Below the pieces are notes generated by a model. It saw nothing but the letters and a program-made list of their open reading frames with translations, made no database searches and was not told where the DNA came from. A stretch of DNA of 64,000 nucleotides from Mycolicibacterium frederiksbergense. GTDB taxonomy: Bacteria; Actinomycetota; Actinomycetes; Mycobacteriales; Mycobacteriaceae. Shown here piece after piece: positions 34,842 to 45,100 of the stretch. The stretch spans positions 372,001-436,000 of the forward strand of contig NZ_CP038799.1 of the NCBI RefSeq assembly GCF_012223425.1, written 5' to 3'. Each line of letters begins with the position of its first letter. Position 1 is the first letter of the stretch. The position numbers were made by a program, and so were the translations under genes.

Positions 34842-36737
34842 CTAGCGCCGCCAGGCGATGGTGCCGGTCGCCAGCATCTGTGCCATGGTGTCCGCATCGA
34901 CCGGTGGAGACAGCAGGAAACCCTGGGCCTGATGGCAGCCCATCTTCACCAGCATCTGCGCGGCCGCCTCGGTCTCCAGTCCCACGGCGACCAGACCCAG
35001 GCCGAACGCTTCGCCGAGGGACACGATGGCCCGGATGATCGTCACATCATCCTTGCTTCCGTCGAGGTGTTGCACGAATGACCGGTCGATCTTCAAGGTG
35101 TCGATGGGCAGCGACTTCAGCCTGCTCAAATCGCTATAGGCGGCCCCGAACTCGTCGAGTGCCAGTCCCACGCCGAGTGCGCGCAGCGCGGTGAGGATCT
35201 CGTTGTTCAGATCGGCGTCGTCAGTGACGAAGCTCTCCGAGAACTCCAGACTCAACGAGGCCGGATCGAGCTCGAACTCCGCCAGCACCCGCGCCACGTG
35301 GTCGACAAAACCATCGGCCACCCGCTGTACCGGTGACACGTTGACCCGCAACTTCACGTCCTGCGCGAGACCCATCGACTTCCACTGCCGCAACTGCGCG
35401 CAGGCGTCCTGAAGTACTTTGCGGCCCAATACCGCTGCCAGGTTCGAGGATTCGGCGACCGGCATGAAGGCGCTCGGCAGCAGCATGCCCCGGGTGGGGT
35501 GGTTCCACCGCACCAGCGCCTCCACCGCGACCACTGCACCGGTACGCAGGTCCACCTCGGGCTGGTAATGCACGACGAACGCTTCGCTCTCGATGCCGTC
35601 GCGCAGGTGTAACTCGACATCGTTGAGCAGCTGGTATTTCAGGGCGATCGCATCGGTGAAGACGGCGGCGTCATTACCTCCCGAGCCCTTGGCCGCGACC
35701 AGTGCCAGGTCGGCGTAACGCAACACGTCGGAGGCCGAGTCCTGGCCCGGGAGTCCCACCGCAACACCGATACTGGCAGTCCGGCGGACGAACTCGCGGC
35801 CGACCGTGAAGGACTCCCGAACGAGCAGCCGGATCCGTTCGGCCAGCAGCGCGGCCTCCGCCAGCCCCATCGGCTCATGCGGCACGATCACGAACTCGTC
35901 CCCACCTTGACGAGCGAGTAGTGCAGTGTCACCGATGGATTCGCGCAGCCGACGGGCGAACTGAGCGATCAGTTCGTCCCCAGCGGTGTGGCCGAACAGG
36001 TCGTTCACCGATTTCAGGCGATCCAGGTCGGTGAACAGCACCGCCACCGGTCCGTCCTGTCCCGGCGCGAGGCGGTCATCGAGATGAGCGGTGAGCACCC
36101 CGCTGTTGCACAGCCCGGTGAGGTCGTCGTGTTCTGCCAGGAACTGCAGCCGCTCGATCGCCACCAGCCTGGCCTGCAGCTGGGCGAACATGGTCGCGAT
36201 GGTCTTCAGTGCGTTGAGTTCTTCTTCGAGCCACTCCCGGTCGCCGTATTTCACGAAACCCAACGTGCCGGTGGTGACGTCGTGCGACAGCAATGGCACG
36301 CAGGCCAGCGAAGTCTGCGGAACCTCGGTGCCCTGCTGGATCGTCTGCTGATACTCGTCGGTCTTGGGCTCGGGGCGGATCACCAACGGCTCCTTGAGCC
36401 ATTCGGCCATCGCGAAGACCGGGTCGGCGTCGGCGAAGTAGACGACACCGATCGGGTCCGGGTCGGGCACGAAGGTGCGTATCGGCCACTGCGCCACCAA
36501 CCGGGTCGCATGGATCTCGTGATCGTTGTGCCGCAGGAAGGCGACATCGAGCCCGAGATAGGCCGCCAGATCGGTGAGCACCAGTTCGCTGACCTCGACC
36601 ACGTTGTCGGTGTGGGCGGTGATCAGCCGTTTGGCAGCCAGATCCACCAAACCGTTGAGACTGCCGATCAACTGGCGCCACCGACTTTGCAAGCCCCCCG
36701 AGTTCCGGCAGCACGGCGAGAGGTGCACATCGCCCAC
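34842..36737 (-). CDS. GGDEF-EAL protein, paralogue of the 18.5-kb enzyme, with eroded EAL active site
   Basis: A protein of up to 631 residues with the same architecture as the 18.5-kb paralogue: GAF-like sensor ('FLRHNDHEIHATRLVAQWP', about residues 67-85), GGDEF domain with intact 'RQGGDEF' (about 273-279) and EAL domain ('VEALVRW', about 405). Two EAL positions normally used in catalysis are changed: DDFG reads DEFG (about 526), and EGVE reads VGLE (about 582). Synthase activity looks intact and phosphodiesterase activity doubtful. No RxxD site. The GTG start 36737 is uncertain; the domain homology begins around residue 20. It lies 61 bases downstream of the EAL-DICT gene. Confidence 0.88.
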   Translation of the reverse strand: MGDVHLSPCCRNSGGLQSRWRQLIGSLNGLVDLAAKRLITAHTDNVVEVSELVLTDLAAYLGLDVAFLRHNDHEIHATRLVAQWPIRTFVPDPDPIGVVYFADADPVFAMAEWLKEPLVIRPEPKTDEYQQTIQQGTEVPQTSLACVPLLSHDVTTGTLGFVKYGDREWLEEELNALKTIATMFAQLQARLVAIERLQFLAEHDDLTGLCNSGVLTAHLDDRLAPGQDGPVAVLFTDLDRLKSVNDLFGHTAGDELIAQFARRLRESIGDTALLARQGGDEFVIVPHEPMGLAEAALLAERIRLLVRESFTVGREFVRRTASIGVAVGLPGQDSASDVLRYADLALVAAKGSGGNDAAVFTDAIALKYQLLNDVELHLRDGIESEAFVVHYQPEVDLRTGAVVAVEALVRWNHPTRGMLLPSAFMPVAESSNLAAVLGRKVLQDACAQLRQWKSMGLAQDVKLRVNVSPVQRVADGFVDHVARVLAEFELDPASLSLEFSESFVTDDADLNNEILTALRALGVGLALDEFGAAYSDLSRLKSLPIDTLKIDRSFVQHLDGSKDDVTIIRAIVSLGEAFGLGLVAVGLETEAAAQMLVKMGCHQAQGFLLSPPVDADTMAQMLATGTIAWRR

Positions 36738-36798
36738 ACTTTAGCGGCCCGCGTCAATTCTGCGGCGACGCCAAGCCGGTGTGCACATACCGCACCGC

Positions 36799-38052
36799 TC
36801 AGTGCATTCGGTCCAACAGGCTGCGTGCGACGACGGTCACCAGATCGCGGTCGTAGGTGATGGCGAGATCGAACCGGCGCTCGGCCTCGGGCACCGACCC
36901 GGTGGGGTCCTGCTCGCGCGCGATCAGCGCCGCGCAATGGTGCGGGCCGAGGATGAGCACGATCCACTGTCCGCACAGCGGGTCCTCGGGGTCCAGGTCC
37001 ACCCCCCGGATGCCGGATCCCAGATCCTCGGGCAGGCCCCGGCCGAAGATGGCGACCAGCGCCGAGAACGGGGCCAGCTCGCCGTAGCGCGCCCTGGTCG
37101 CGGCCGTGAAGTGTTGCGCCAGCTGCAAGGAGGCCATCACCATCGGTGGATCGGTGGCATGCCGCGCCTGGGCTTCGATGTGCCGGGAGAACGGAATCAG
37201 GGTGGCCTTGCGCGCGGTGCGCACCAGGATCTTGCCCGCCACGACGTCGAACGGCGAGGCACCGACCGGCTGCACCGGGGCTTTCATCGGCGGCGGCGCC
37301 CACGACACCGACACCGGCGCGGTCAACGGCCCGGGCCGCCCGAATTTGTAGCCCTGACCGAGGCTGGCCCCCAGCGCCAGCGCCTGCTCGAGGTGCTCGT
37401 CGGATTCGATGCCCTCGGCGAGCAGCACCGCCCCGGTGCGTTCGGTGTGCGCCAGCACGGCGGCCAGGATGTGCGCCTGGGCGTCGGTGGGGTGGGACTG
37501 CACCAGATGGACGTCGAGTTTGACGATATCCGGACAGATGACGTCGAGCAGCGCCAGCGAATCAGGATGGGCGCCAATATCGTCGAGGGCGATGCCGAAC
37601 CCGTCCGCACGCAGACGGGCCACCTTCCGCAGCAGCGCCCGCGGGTGGGTGAGCAGGCTGCGCTCGGTCAGCTCGAAAATCACCCGCAGCTCGCCGTGCG
37701 CGCGGTCCAGCAGCGGGTTCTCGGCGCGGCTGAGGTGGCTACCGAGCGGTTCGCAGTTGAGCGCCAGCAGGGTGCCCCGAGGCAGGTCCTGGCGCAGGGC
37801 ATTGTCGATCGCGGCGTCGATGCACATCTTTTCCAGACCGCCGAGCCTGCCGGTGGCCGCGGCGTGGGCGAACACCGCCTCGGGATCAGGGTCTTCGAGC
37901 GCCGGCCACCGCGTCAGGGCCTCGAAGCCGACCACCGAGCCGTCCGCGAGGGCGGTGATGGGCTGAAACGCCGGGTCGAGCCCGACTCCGGACACGGCCT
38001 CGTCAAGAATCGCGTCGTGGGGACCGCTGAGCGCAGTGGGCGACACGATCAT
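36799..38052 (-). CDS. EAL-domain phosphodiesterase with C-terminal DICT-type sensory domain
   Basis: A 417-residue protein. The EAL domain covers about residues 20-245: 'GFEALTRW', 'LNCEPLG', 'FELTERSL', 'IALDDIGAHPDS' (DDFGTGYS counterpart with both Asp kept), 'VKLDVHL', 'LAEGIES' and 'LGQGYKFG', so the metal and Lys ligands are retained. About residues 270-410 resemble the DICT domain ('FDVVAGKILVRTARKATLIPFSRHIEAQA'), found with EAL or GGDEF domains and proposed to sense light or redox. No GGDEF part. M. tuberculosis Rv1357c is a stand-alone EAL in the comparable position. Probably co-transcribed with the downstream GGDEF-EAL gene. Confidence 0.85.
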   Translation of the reverse strand: MIVSPTALSGPHDAILDEAVSGVGLDPAFQPITALADGSVVGFEALTRWPALEDPDPEAVFAHAAATGRLGGLEKMCIDAAIDNALRQDLPRGTLLALNCEPLGSHLSRAENPLLDRAHGELRVIFELTERSLLTHPRALLRKVARLRADGFGIALDDIGAHPDSLALLDVICPDIVKLDVHLVQSHPTDAQAHILAAVLAHTERTGAVLLAEGIESDEHLEQALALGASLGQGYKFGRPGPLTAPVSVSWAPPPMKAPVQPVGASPFDVVAGKILVRTARKATLIPFSRHIEAQARHATDPPMVMASLQLAQHFTAATRARYGELAPFSALVAIFGRGLPEDLGSGIRGVDLDPEDPLCGQWIVLILGPHHCAALIAREQDPTGSVPEAERRFDLAITYDRDLVTVVARSLLDRMH

Positions 38053-38188
38053 CCCCCTGCGCTAGTCCCCGTGACGCCGACCAGTTCCCACTCACCCCGC
38101 ATGCGCCCCGATGGCAAACATAGCCCGGCCCACCGAGCGCCGCGTCGCGTTCGGCGAAGGCGGTGCGAACACCGGGTCCCGGAAACGG

Positions 38189-38219
38189 AAAAATCCGCCC
38201 CGACCGAAGTCGGAACGGA
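38189..38219 (-). terminator. Intrinsic terminator of tRNA-Ala
   Basis: Read on the minus strand, an 11-bp stem (TCCG, two U.G pairs, CCGAC) closes a TTCG tetraloop and is followed directly by TTTTT. The hairpin starts 12 bases past the tRNA end. The C(UUCG)G loop plus T-run is the most canonical terminator in the window. Confidence 0.85.
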
Positions 38220-38231
38220 CTTTCGAAAACG

Positions 38232-38304
38232 TGGAGCTAAGGGGATTCGAACCCCTGACCCCCACACTGCCAGTGTGGTGCGCTACCAACTGCGCCATAG
38301 CCCC
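38232..38304 (-). tRNA. tRNA-Ala(GGC)
   Basis: A 73-base cloverleaf on the minus strand. The acceptor arms GGGGCTA / TAGCTCC contain the G3-U70 wobble pair that specifies alanine; the D arm is GCGC-AGTTGGTA-GCGC, the anticodon loop CTGGCAG reads GGC (codon GCC), and the T arm is AGGGG-TTCGAAT-CCCCT. The discriminator base is A and CCA is not encoded. It stands alone between the MFS and EAL-DICT genes with its own promoter and terminator. Confidence 0.97.
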
Positions 38305-38321
38305 GTTTGTTGTGCTGTTGA

Positions 38322-38351
38322 AAGGTACACCACTGTCCCACACAGGTTCAA
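38322..38351 (-). promoter_or_regulatory. Promoter of tRNA-Ala
   Basis: On the minus strand TTGAAC (38351-38346), 18-base spacer, TACCTT (38327-38322), ending 17 bases before the tRNA 5' end. A vegetative SigA-type promoter by sequence and position. Confidence 0.55.
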
Positions 38352-38360
38352 AACAGCTGG

Positions 38361-39629
38361 TCAGGGCACCTCGCCGCCGGCCTCTGGGCCCAGCGGGCGG
38401 ACCGGGGTGTGCTCGGCGGGTGGCCGACCCCTGGTCTCGGGGGCGAACACCCAGGCCAGTGCGGCGACCAGCAGGATTGCCCCGCTGATCACGAACGCCC
38501 AGGAGAACGAGAAGTACTGCGCGATCAACCCCACCAGCAGCGAGCCGCCGATCGAGCCGACATCGGCCATCATCTGGAAGGTCGCCACCGCGGTGCCACC
38601 GCGCGATTTGTTGCCGACCACGTCGGCGACCGCGGCCTGCTGCGGTGAGACGAAGATCCCGGTGGCCGCGCCGGCCACATAGGCCGCGGCCAGGAAGACC
38701 GGCAGCGAGGTGGTGTAGCGTACCAGCGCCGTCGACACCGCTGCCAGCGTCAACCCGAAGATCAGCAGCTTGCGCCGGCCCAGCTTGTCCGACAGGTACC
38801 CGCTGGGAATGACGACCGAGATATTGCCCACCGCGAACGCCGTCAGCGCCAGCCCGGCCGCACCCGGGCCCTGACCCAGCACCTCCACGACGAACAGCGG
38901 AACCAGCGCGATTCGCAGCCCGAACGATGCCCATCCGGTGGCGAAGTTGGAGATCAGCGCCGCCTTGTAGGCCCGGTGGGCGAACACGGTGCGGAACGGC
39001 ACCGGCGGGGCCTCGTCCTCGTCCGACCGGCCGGCGATGGTGGAATGCCGCAGGCTGAAGAACACCACCGCGGCGGCGACCAGCAGCGCGGCTCCGTAGA
39101 TCAGGAACGGCGCGGACAGGCCGAACCCCACGGTCAGGCTGCCCAGGACCGGCCCGCCGACCGAGCCGATCATGAAGCCCGACGAGAACAGTCCGGCGAC
39201 CCGGCCCCGCGCATCGGCGGGCGAGATGCGGATCAGCAGCCCCAGCGAGGACACCGTGAACATCGCCGAACCGAGACCGCCGAGGGACCGGAACAACAGC
39301 AGCTGCCAGTAGCTTTCGGCCAGTGCGCAGGCACCGGTCGAGAGCGCCACGATGACCAGCCCGCTGATGTAGACCTTGCGCTCGCCGAGCCGCTGCACCA
39401 GAAATCCGGCCGGCGGTGCACCGATCAGACGCATCACGGCGAATGCGGTGATGACAAACGTCGCGGCGGCAATACTGACCCCGAAGTGCCGGGCGTACTG
39501 CGGCAGCACCGGCGCCACCACCCCGAAACCCAGCGCCACCACGATATTGGCGGCCACCAGGACCCAGACCTCGCGCGGCAGCCTCCGCTTGGCATCAGCC
39601 GGACAGTCTTCCTCCGCGGTAGAGCTCAC
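38361..39629 (-). CDS. Major facilitator superfamily transporter
   Basis: A 422-residue inner-membrane protein with about twelve hydrophobic segments and the MFS signatures: '[12 protein letters not shown]' between helices 2 and 3 (motif A-like) and its C-half counterpart '[13 protein letters not shown]'. The long central loop is charged ('[14 protein letters not shown]'). Proton-driven export of drugs or metabolites is the usual role of this subtype (DHA1-like); the substrate is unknown. The GTG start overlaps the pgm stop by 4 bases (GTGA), so the two are co-transcribed, an unexpected partnership for phosphoglucomutase. Confidence 0.88.
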   Translation of the reverse strand: MSSTAEEDCPADAKRRLPREVWVLVAANIVVALGFGVVAPVLPQYARHFGVSIAAATFVITAFAVMRLIGAPPAGFLVQRLGERKVYISGLVIVALSTGACALAESYWQLLLFRSLGGLGSAMFTVSSLGLLIRISPADARGRVAGLFSSGFMIGSVGGPVLGSLTVGFGLSAPFLIYGAALLVAAAVVFFSLRHSTIAGRSDEDEAPPVPFRTVFAHRAYKAALISNFATGWASFGLRIALVPLFVVEVLGQGPGAAGLALTAFAVGNISVVIPSGYLSDKLGRRKLLIFGLTLAAVSTALVRYTTSLPVFLAAAYVAGAATGIFVSPQQAAVADVVGNKSRGGTAVATFQMMADVGSIGGSLLVGLIAQYFSFSWAFVISGAILLVAALAWVFAPETRGRPPAEHTPVRPLGPEAGGEVP

Positions 39630-41260
39630 CCGATGACTGTATTCACCACATCTTTGGCGGCCTCCTGCACCTCCGCCAGATGCTCGGGTCCTTTGAAGGA
39701 CTCGGCGTAGATCTTGTACACGTCCTCGGTGCCCGAGGGCCGGGCGGCGAACCAGGCGTTCTCGGTGGTGACCTTCAGCCCGCCCAGGGACGCCCCGTTA
39801 CCGGGCGCGGTGGTGAGCTTGGCGGTGATCTTCTCGCCGGCCAGTTCGGTGGCGCTCACCTGCTCGGGCGACAGCTTGGCCAGCCGAGCCTTCTGCTCGC
39901 GGTCGGCCGGGGCGTCGATGCGTGCGTAGGTGGGCGCCCCGTACTTGGCGGCGAGCTCGGCGTAGCGCTGCGACGGGGTGGACCCGGTGACCGCGAGGAT
40001 CTCCGAGGCCAGCAACGCCAGGATGATGCCGTCCTTGTCGGTGGTCCAGGTCGAGCCGTCGGTCCGCAGGAAGGAGGCGCCCGCGCTTTCCTCACCACCG
40101 AAACCGATTGTCCCGCCGATCAACCCGTCCACGAACCATTTGAAGCCGACGGGCACCTCGACCAGCTCGCGGCCCAGCCCGCCGACCACCCGGTCGATGA
40201 TCGAACTGCTCACCGCGGTCTTGCCGACCGCGGTGCTACCCGGCCAGCCCGGGCGGTGGGTGAACAGGTAGTCGATGGCGACCGCCAGGTAGTGGTTGGG
40301 GTTCATCAGCCCGCCGTCGGGGGTGACGATGCCGTGCCGGTCGGAGTCGGCGTCGTTGCCGGTGGCGATCTGGTACTCGCCGATCTTGCCGATCAGCGAA
40401 GCCATCGCGTTCGGCGAGCTGCAGTCCATTCGGATCTTGCCGTCGGTGTCCAGCGTCATGAACCGCCACGTCGCATCGACCAGCGGGTTGACCACGGTGA
40501 GGTTCAGATTGTGGGTCTCGGCGATCGCGCCCCAGTAGTCGACGCTGGCGCCACCGAGCGGATCCGCCCCGATGCGCACCCCCTGCGCGCGGATGGCGTG
40601 CAGATCGACCACGTTGGGCAGATCCGCGACGTAGGCGTTGAGGTAGTCGTGGCGCTGGGCGACCTGAAGGGCGCGCGAGAGCGGGACCCGCTTCACCGAG
40701 CGGATGCCTTCGCGCAAAATCTCGTTGGCCCGCTTGGCGATCACACTGGTGGCGTCGGTGTCGGCGGGGCCGCCGTTGGGCGGGTTGTACTTGAAGCCGC
40801 CGTCGCGCGGCGGATTGTGCGACGGGGTCACCACGATCCCGTCGGCCAGGTCGGTGTCGCGGCCCCGGTTGAAGGTGAGGATGGCGTGGCTGACCGCCGG
40901 GGTCGGGGTGTAGCGGTCGGCGGCGTCGATCATCGCCACCACGTCATTGGTCGCCAGCACTTCCAGCGCCGACGCCCAGGCCGGCTCGCTCAGGGCGTGG
41001 GTGTCCCGACCGATGAACAACGGGCCCGTGGTGCCCTGCGCGGCGCGGTACTCCACGATCGCCTGGGTGGTGGCAATGATGTGCGCCTCGTTGAAGGCCC
41101 CGTCGAGCGCGGAGCCGCGGTGCCCGGACGTCCCGAACGCCACCTGCTGGGCGACGTCATCGGGGTCGGGTTGCACCGTGTAATAGGCGGTGACCAGATG
41201 TGCGAGGTCGACGAGATCTTCGGGCTGTGCCGGCTGACCGGCTCGCGGATTGGCCACCAT
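39626..41260 (-). CDS. pgm: Alpha-D-glucose-specific phosphoglucomutase
   Basis: A 544-residue phosphoglucomutase, near the 547 residues of M. tuberculosis PgmA (Rv3068c). The phosphoserine loop is 'VVTPSHNPP' (Ser about residue 145), the magnesium loop '[10 protein letters not shown]' (about 299-308), the sugar-binding loop 'GFGGEESAG', and the phosphate-binding loop near the end '[11 protein letters not shown]'. It interconverts glucose-1-phosphate and glucose-6-phosphate, feeding glycogen, trehalose and capsule glucan synthesis. ATG 41260 has AAGGA 8 bases upstream; the 16 codons before it are not typical. Divergent from the hemerythrin-like gene. Confidence 0.95.
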   Translation of the reverse strand: MVANPRAGQPAQPEDLVDLAHLVTAYYTVQPDPDDVAQQVAFGTSGHRGSALDGAFNEAHIIATTQAIVEYRAAQGTTGPLFIGRDTHALSEPAWASALEVLATNDVVAMIDAADRYTPTPAVSHAILTFNRGRDTDLADGIVVTPSHNPPRDGGFKYNPPNGGPADTDATSVIAKRANEILREGIRSVKRVPLSRALQVAQRHDYLNAYVADLPNVVDLHAIRAQGVRIGADPLGGASVDYWGAIAETHNLNLTVVNPLVDATWRFMTLDTDGKIRMDCSSPNAMASLIGKIGEYQIATGNDADSDRHGIVTPDGGLMNPNHYLAVAIDYLFTHRPGWPGSTAVGKTAVSSSIIDRVVGGLGRELVEVPVGFKWFVDGLIGGTIGFGGEESAGASFLRTDGSTWTTDKDGIILALLASEILAVTGSTPSQRYAELAAKYGAPTYARIDAPADREQKARLAKLSPEQVSATELAGEKITAKLTTAPGNGASLGGLKVTTENAWFAARPSGTEDVYKIYAESFKGPEHLAEVQEAAKDVVNTVIG

Positions 41261-41311
41261 GACACCATCCTTGCCTACCCGCGGCACCGGTGTCTCGCCG
41301 TAGTGCAAGCC

Positions 41312-41331
41312 CGTCGCAAGTTCGTCGCAAG
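41312..41331. repeat. Tandem 9-bp direct repeat in the pgm/hemerythrin divergent promoter
   Basis: CGTCGCAAG occurs at 41312-41320 and again at 41323-41331, an 11-bp period (one helical turn), 24 bases before the hemerythrin-like ATG. Tandem half-sites on one helix face suit a response-regulator-type protein. Confidence 0.4.
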
Positions 41332-41354
41332 TGGGCCGTTACAAGGTTGTCGGC

Positions 41355-42047
41355 ATGAACAATTCCGCACGATCAGCCCACCCCGCAGACAACGCCCGAC
41401 GTCCCGCCGATCCGGGGCCCGACCTCAGCGGGATCACCCTGACCCACCGCGCCATGGTCGCCGACACCCGGCGCCTCGCCGAGCTGACCACCGCCCTCGC
41501 CCAGCGCCGGCTGCCGTGCGGTCCCCCGCGCGCCAAGGCCGTGGCCCGCTATGTCGCGCTGATGTGTGAGTCGATCCACCATCACCACACCATGGAAGAC
41601 GATGTGCTGTGGCCGGTGATCGAGGCCTCGGCGGGCGACTTCATCGACCTGACGGAGCTGACCGAGGATCATGCCGCGCTGGATCCGCGATTGGACCGGC
41701 TGCGCGTCCAGGCCGCGGCCTTCGGGCGGTCCGCCGACCCGGAGCTGGCCCGGCCGCTGGCCGCCGGGCTGACCGATCTGCACCAGCTGCTCCAGGCGCA
41801 CATCGCCGACGAGGAACGCGAGTTGTTCCCGGTGATCCGCCGCTATGTCTCGGTCAAGGACTGGGAGTCGATCGAGAAGGCGGCCCGGCGCAGCGGGCGG
41901 TTGTCCTTCGAGGGGCCGCGCATCCTGGGGGCGGCCGATGATGCCGAGCGCGCGATGATCGCCGCCAGTGTGCCGGGACCGCTGATGCTGCTGCTGCGTT
42001 TCCTCTCCGCCCGGCACCGCCGCTTCGAGCGCGCGGTATTCGGCTGA
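41355..42047 (+). CDS. Hemerythrin-like (HHE domain) protein
   Basis: A 230-residue helical protein with the iron-ligand pattern of hemerythrins: 'LTHRAMVAD' (first His, about residue 33), 'IHHHHTMEDDVLWPV' (about 77-91), 'TEDHAALDPRLDRL' (about 105-118) and 'LQAHIADEERELFPVI' (about 144-159). It probably binds a di-iron centre and senses or stores oxygen, nitric oxide or iron. C-terminal residues 170-230 are an extra helical part ('PGPLMLLLRFLSARHRRFE'). ATG 41355 follows AAGG. Divergent from pgm, separated by a direct-repeat element. Confidence 0.88.
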   Translation: MNNSARSAHPADNARRPADPGPDLSGITLTHRAMVADTRRLAELTTALAQRRLPCGPPRAKAVARYVALMCESIHHHHTMEDDVLWPVIEASAGDFIDLTELTEDHAALDPRLDRLRVQAAAFGRSADPELARPLAAGLTDLHQLLQAHIADEERELFPVIRRYVSVKDWESIEKAARRSGRLSFEGPRILGAADDAERAMIAASVPGPLMLLLRFLSARHRRFERAVFG

Positions 42048-42065
42048 TTCACCCACTGATGTCGC

Positions 42066-42127
42066 GGCGAAACTCGCGTACCCGGCGTCGGCGCGGCCGA
42101 AATGACGCCCGGTACGCGAGTTTCGCC
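42066..42127. terminator. Long hairpin between convergent hemerythrin and BTAD-regulator genes
   Basis: 24-bp arms (42066-42089 and 42104-42127) match at 23 positions around a 14-base loop. They begin 19 bases after one stop and end 9 bases before the other, filling the gap. A bidirectional terminator, or a REP-like palindromic element. Confidence 0.65.
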
Positions 42128-42135
42128 CACGACGG

Positions 42136-45100
42136 TCAGTCGATCAACGCCTGGGCGGCCGCGCGCAGCCGTTCGGTCAGCTCCGCCGCGGCCTGCCGGT
42201 AGCGCGCGGCACCGGTGGCATCGCCGGTGGCCTCGGCGACGGCGGCCAGCGCGGCGTCCACCGGCCCGGTGAGCAGAGTCCCGTTGTCGAGGCCGGCGAA
42301 CCGCCCGGAGTATGGCAGCAGCTCCGCCGCGGTGGCGGTCGCGACGGCGAGATCACCCACCGCGACGGCCGCATGGGCCCGCAGGGTGGCCATCGCGACG
42401 AAGTAGAAGGACCGCTCGATCGGGACGCGCTGCGCCCAGATCTGCTGGGCTTCTTCGGTTCTGCCCGCCTGATGCAGGGCGATCGCGGCGCCGTCGGCGA
42501 TGATGCGGGACACGAAGCGGTGCACGGCGACCAGATCGTCGGCCATCGGAGCGAGGCCGCCGCGCACCAGGTTGGCGCTCACCCTACCCACGATGCCGAT
42601 GTGCGCCCCGTTGGCCACCCCGTATTCGGCCAGCTTCGCCGAGACGGCGATATAGCCCCGCTCCCCCTCGTCGGTCCGGCCGGCCAGCACGGCCAGCTGC
42701 GCGCCGAAGGCGTCGAGCACACCCAGCAGGAAACCGAGCTGGCCGGTACCGGCCCGCGCCACCGCCTGGTCGGCATGGGCGGCCGCACCCGCCAGATCCG
42801 AGCCCGCGGACGCGTCCAGGAACGCGAACCAGTGTGCCACCGCCTGATAGTCGATGGCGTCACAGGCTTCTGCGACCGAGAGAAGTTCGGCGACAACGCT
42901 TTCCCGCTCGTGGGCCAAGTCGGGGCCGAGGCAGGCGAAGGCCCGCACGTTGAGCGCCGCACACAGCAGCCGCTGGTTGCCGGCCGGATCCTGCGCGTGC
43001 ACGGCCCGGGCCAGTGCCAGCGCCTCCTGGCCGGCGGCCAGCGCCGAATCGTGTTCCACGCCCTCCAGTTCGGTGAACAGGGTCAACAGCAACCGGGCAC
43101 GCACCTGCGGGTCCTGTTCACGGTTCAGCACCCGCCGCAGCGGGTCGACGATGGCGTGGTCGATGAGGTCGCCGTCGCGCACCCGCCACACCAGCGGGCT
43201 GTCCGAGGCGGTCAGCGCCTGCACCGCCAAGGCGTCGTGGGAACCGACGGCAACCATGGTGTGGTGCAACTCTTCCCGCGACCCGATCGCATCACCGGCC
43301 TGGGCGAGCGCGGCAATGAGACCGCACCGGGCGGGAACCGCCGCCGAGTGGTCCGCGCCGGCGAGCTCGAACATGCGCACCGCGGCCCGCCACTGCCGGG
43401 CGGCCTCCACCGGCGCCCCGACCGCGTCGGCCTCCCTGGCCGCCTGCATCGCGAAACCCGCTGCCTCGGAAGCGGTATCGGCGGTGGCGGCCGCGACGGC
43501 ATGGTAGGCCAGCGAGGCCGCGTCGGCGCCGCGTGGCCGCAGCAGGTCCAGCGCCGCGGCATGCAGCCGGGACCGGCGCAGCACCGAGGTGTCCTCGTAG
43601 AGGGTGTCCCGGATGAGGTTGTGCGCGAATCTGACCCGTCCGGGCACCGATTCGTCGAGCAGGCCGGCAAGTACCGCGGGTTCCAGCGCATCGAGCAGTT
43701 CGTCGTCATCGCTGCGGGCCAGCTCGCCCAGCAGGGTGATATCGACCTCGCGACCCAGCACCGCCGCCTGGCGCAGCGCGGTCGCGGTCTGCGGTGGCAG
43801 CCGGGCCAGCCGGCGGCGCACCACGTCCCCGACCCCGGCGGGAATCCTGCCGTGGGCGGCGTCGACACCTTCGGCGACCATCAGCCGGGCCAACTCCCGG
43901 ACGAACAGCGGGTTGCCACCGGTGCGGTCCCGCAACAGCCGCAACGTTTCCCGGGTGACCGCAGGCAACCCGCAGTCGATGGCCAACGCGGTCAGCGCCG
44001 CATCGTCCAGACCGGACAGCGTCAGGTGCGCGGCGGTGTGGTTGGCCAGCGCGGCCCGGGCCTGGCCAAGCTCGGCACCGGATTCCGAGGGCCGGTAGGT
44101 GCCGATGACGAGCACCCGCCCCGAACCGAGCCGGTCGGCGGTCAGTCGCAGCAACTCAAGTGTCAGACCGTCGGTGCGGTGCAGGTCGTCGAGCACGATG
44201 AGCAGGGGCGTCCGCTCGGCCGCCTGCCCGAGCACCTCGGCCAGCGCGTGCGCGATCCAGAACGCGGAGCCCTCCGCGGTTGCCCGGCCGTCGTGCAGCA
44301 GCGGCGCCAGCGCACCAGCCTGTCGCGGCGGCAGTGTGGCGGAGAAGGTTTCGAGCACCTCGGTCCACGCCCACCCCGGTGGCGCGCCGTCGACCTCGGG
44401 GCTGCGCCCGGCGACGACCGTCCAACCGGCGTCGCGCAGCCGGGCCGCCGCCGCGTCGACGACGGTGGTCTTGCCCGCACCGGCCTCACCGCCGATCCAC
44501 ACCACCCGCAACCCGCCGCGCACCGCGGCGGCCGCGGCAGCGTCGATGGCGGCGAGTTCATCGGCGCGGCCGCGGGTGGGGCTGGCCTGCGGTGCGTCAT
44601 GGGGCGGTGACACCGGCGCCGGCGCGAGTGCGATGGGCTCCAGGTGATCGGCGTGGCGCAGGATGTCGCGTTCCAGATCCCGCAGTGCCCGACCGGGTTC
44701 CAGGCCGAGTTCCTCGGTGAGGTAGGCGGTGGTACGGCGCAGCACGTCCAGGGCCGCGGCCTGATGACCGGAGCGGTACCGGGCGACCGCCAGCAGGCAG
44801 GCGGCCGCCTCGCGGTCCGGGTGATCGCGCACATGCGGTTCCAGCACCCGGGCCACCACGCCGTGCTGTCCGAGGGCGGACTGGGCCGCGGCGTGGGCCT
44901 CGGTGACGGACAGCCGCAACTCGGCCAGCCGGGCCACCTCGGGGGCTGCCCAGAGCGCGTCGCGGACCTCGACGTAGGGATCACCGGTCCACGCGGCGAC
45001 CACATCCTCCAGCAGCGGTGCCCGCTCCAAGGGGTCGCTGTGCTGTTCGGCCGCGGCGATCCTGGCTTCCAGCGACCACACGTCGACGGCTTCGTCGGGT

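Noticed and set aside
38053..38188. Additional small gene or RNA between the tRNA terminator and the EAL-DICT gene
   Set aside because: No start with a ribosome-binding site and no secondary structure beyond the terminator; it looks like the promoter region of the EAL-DICT gene.
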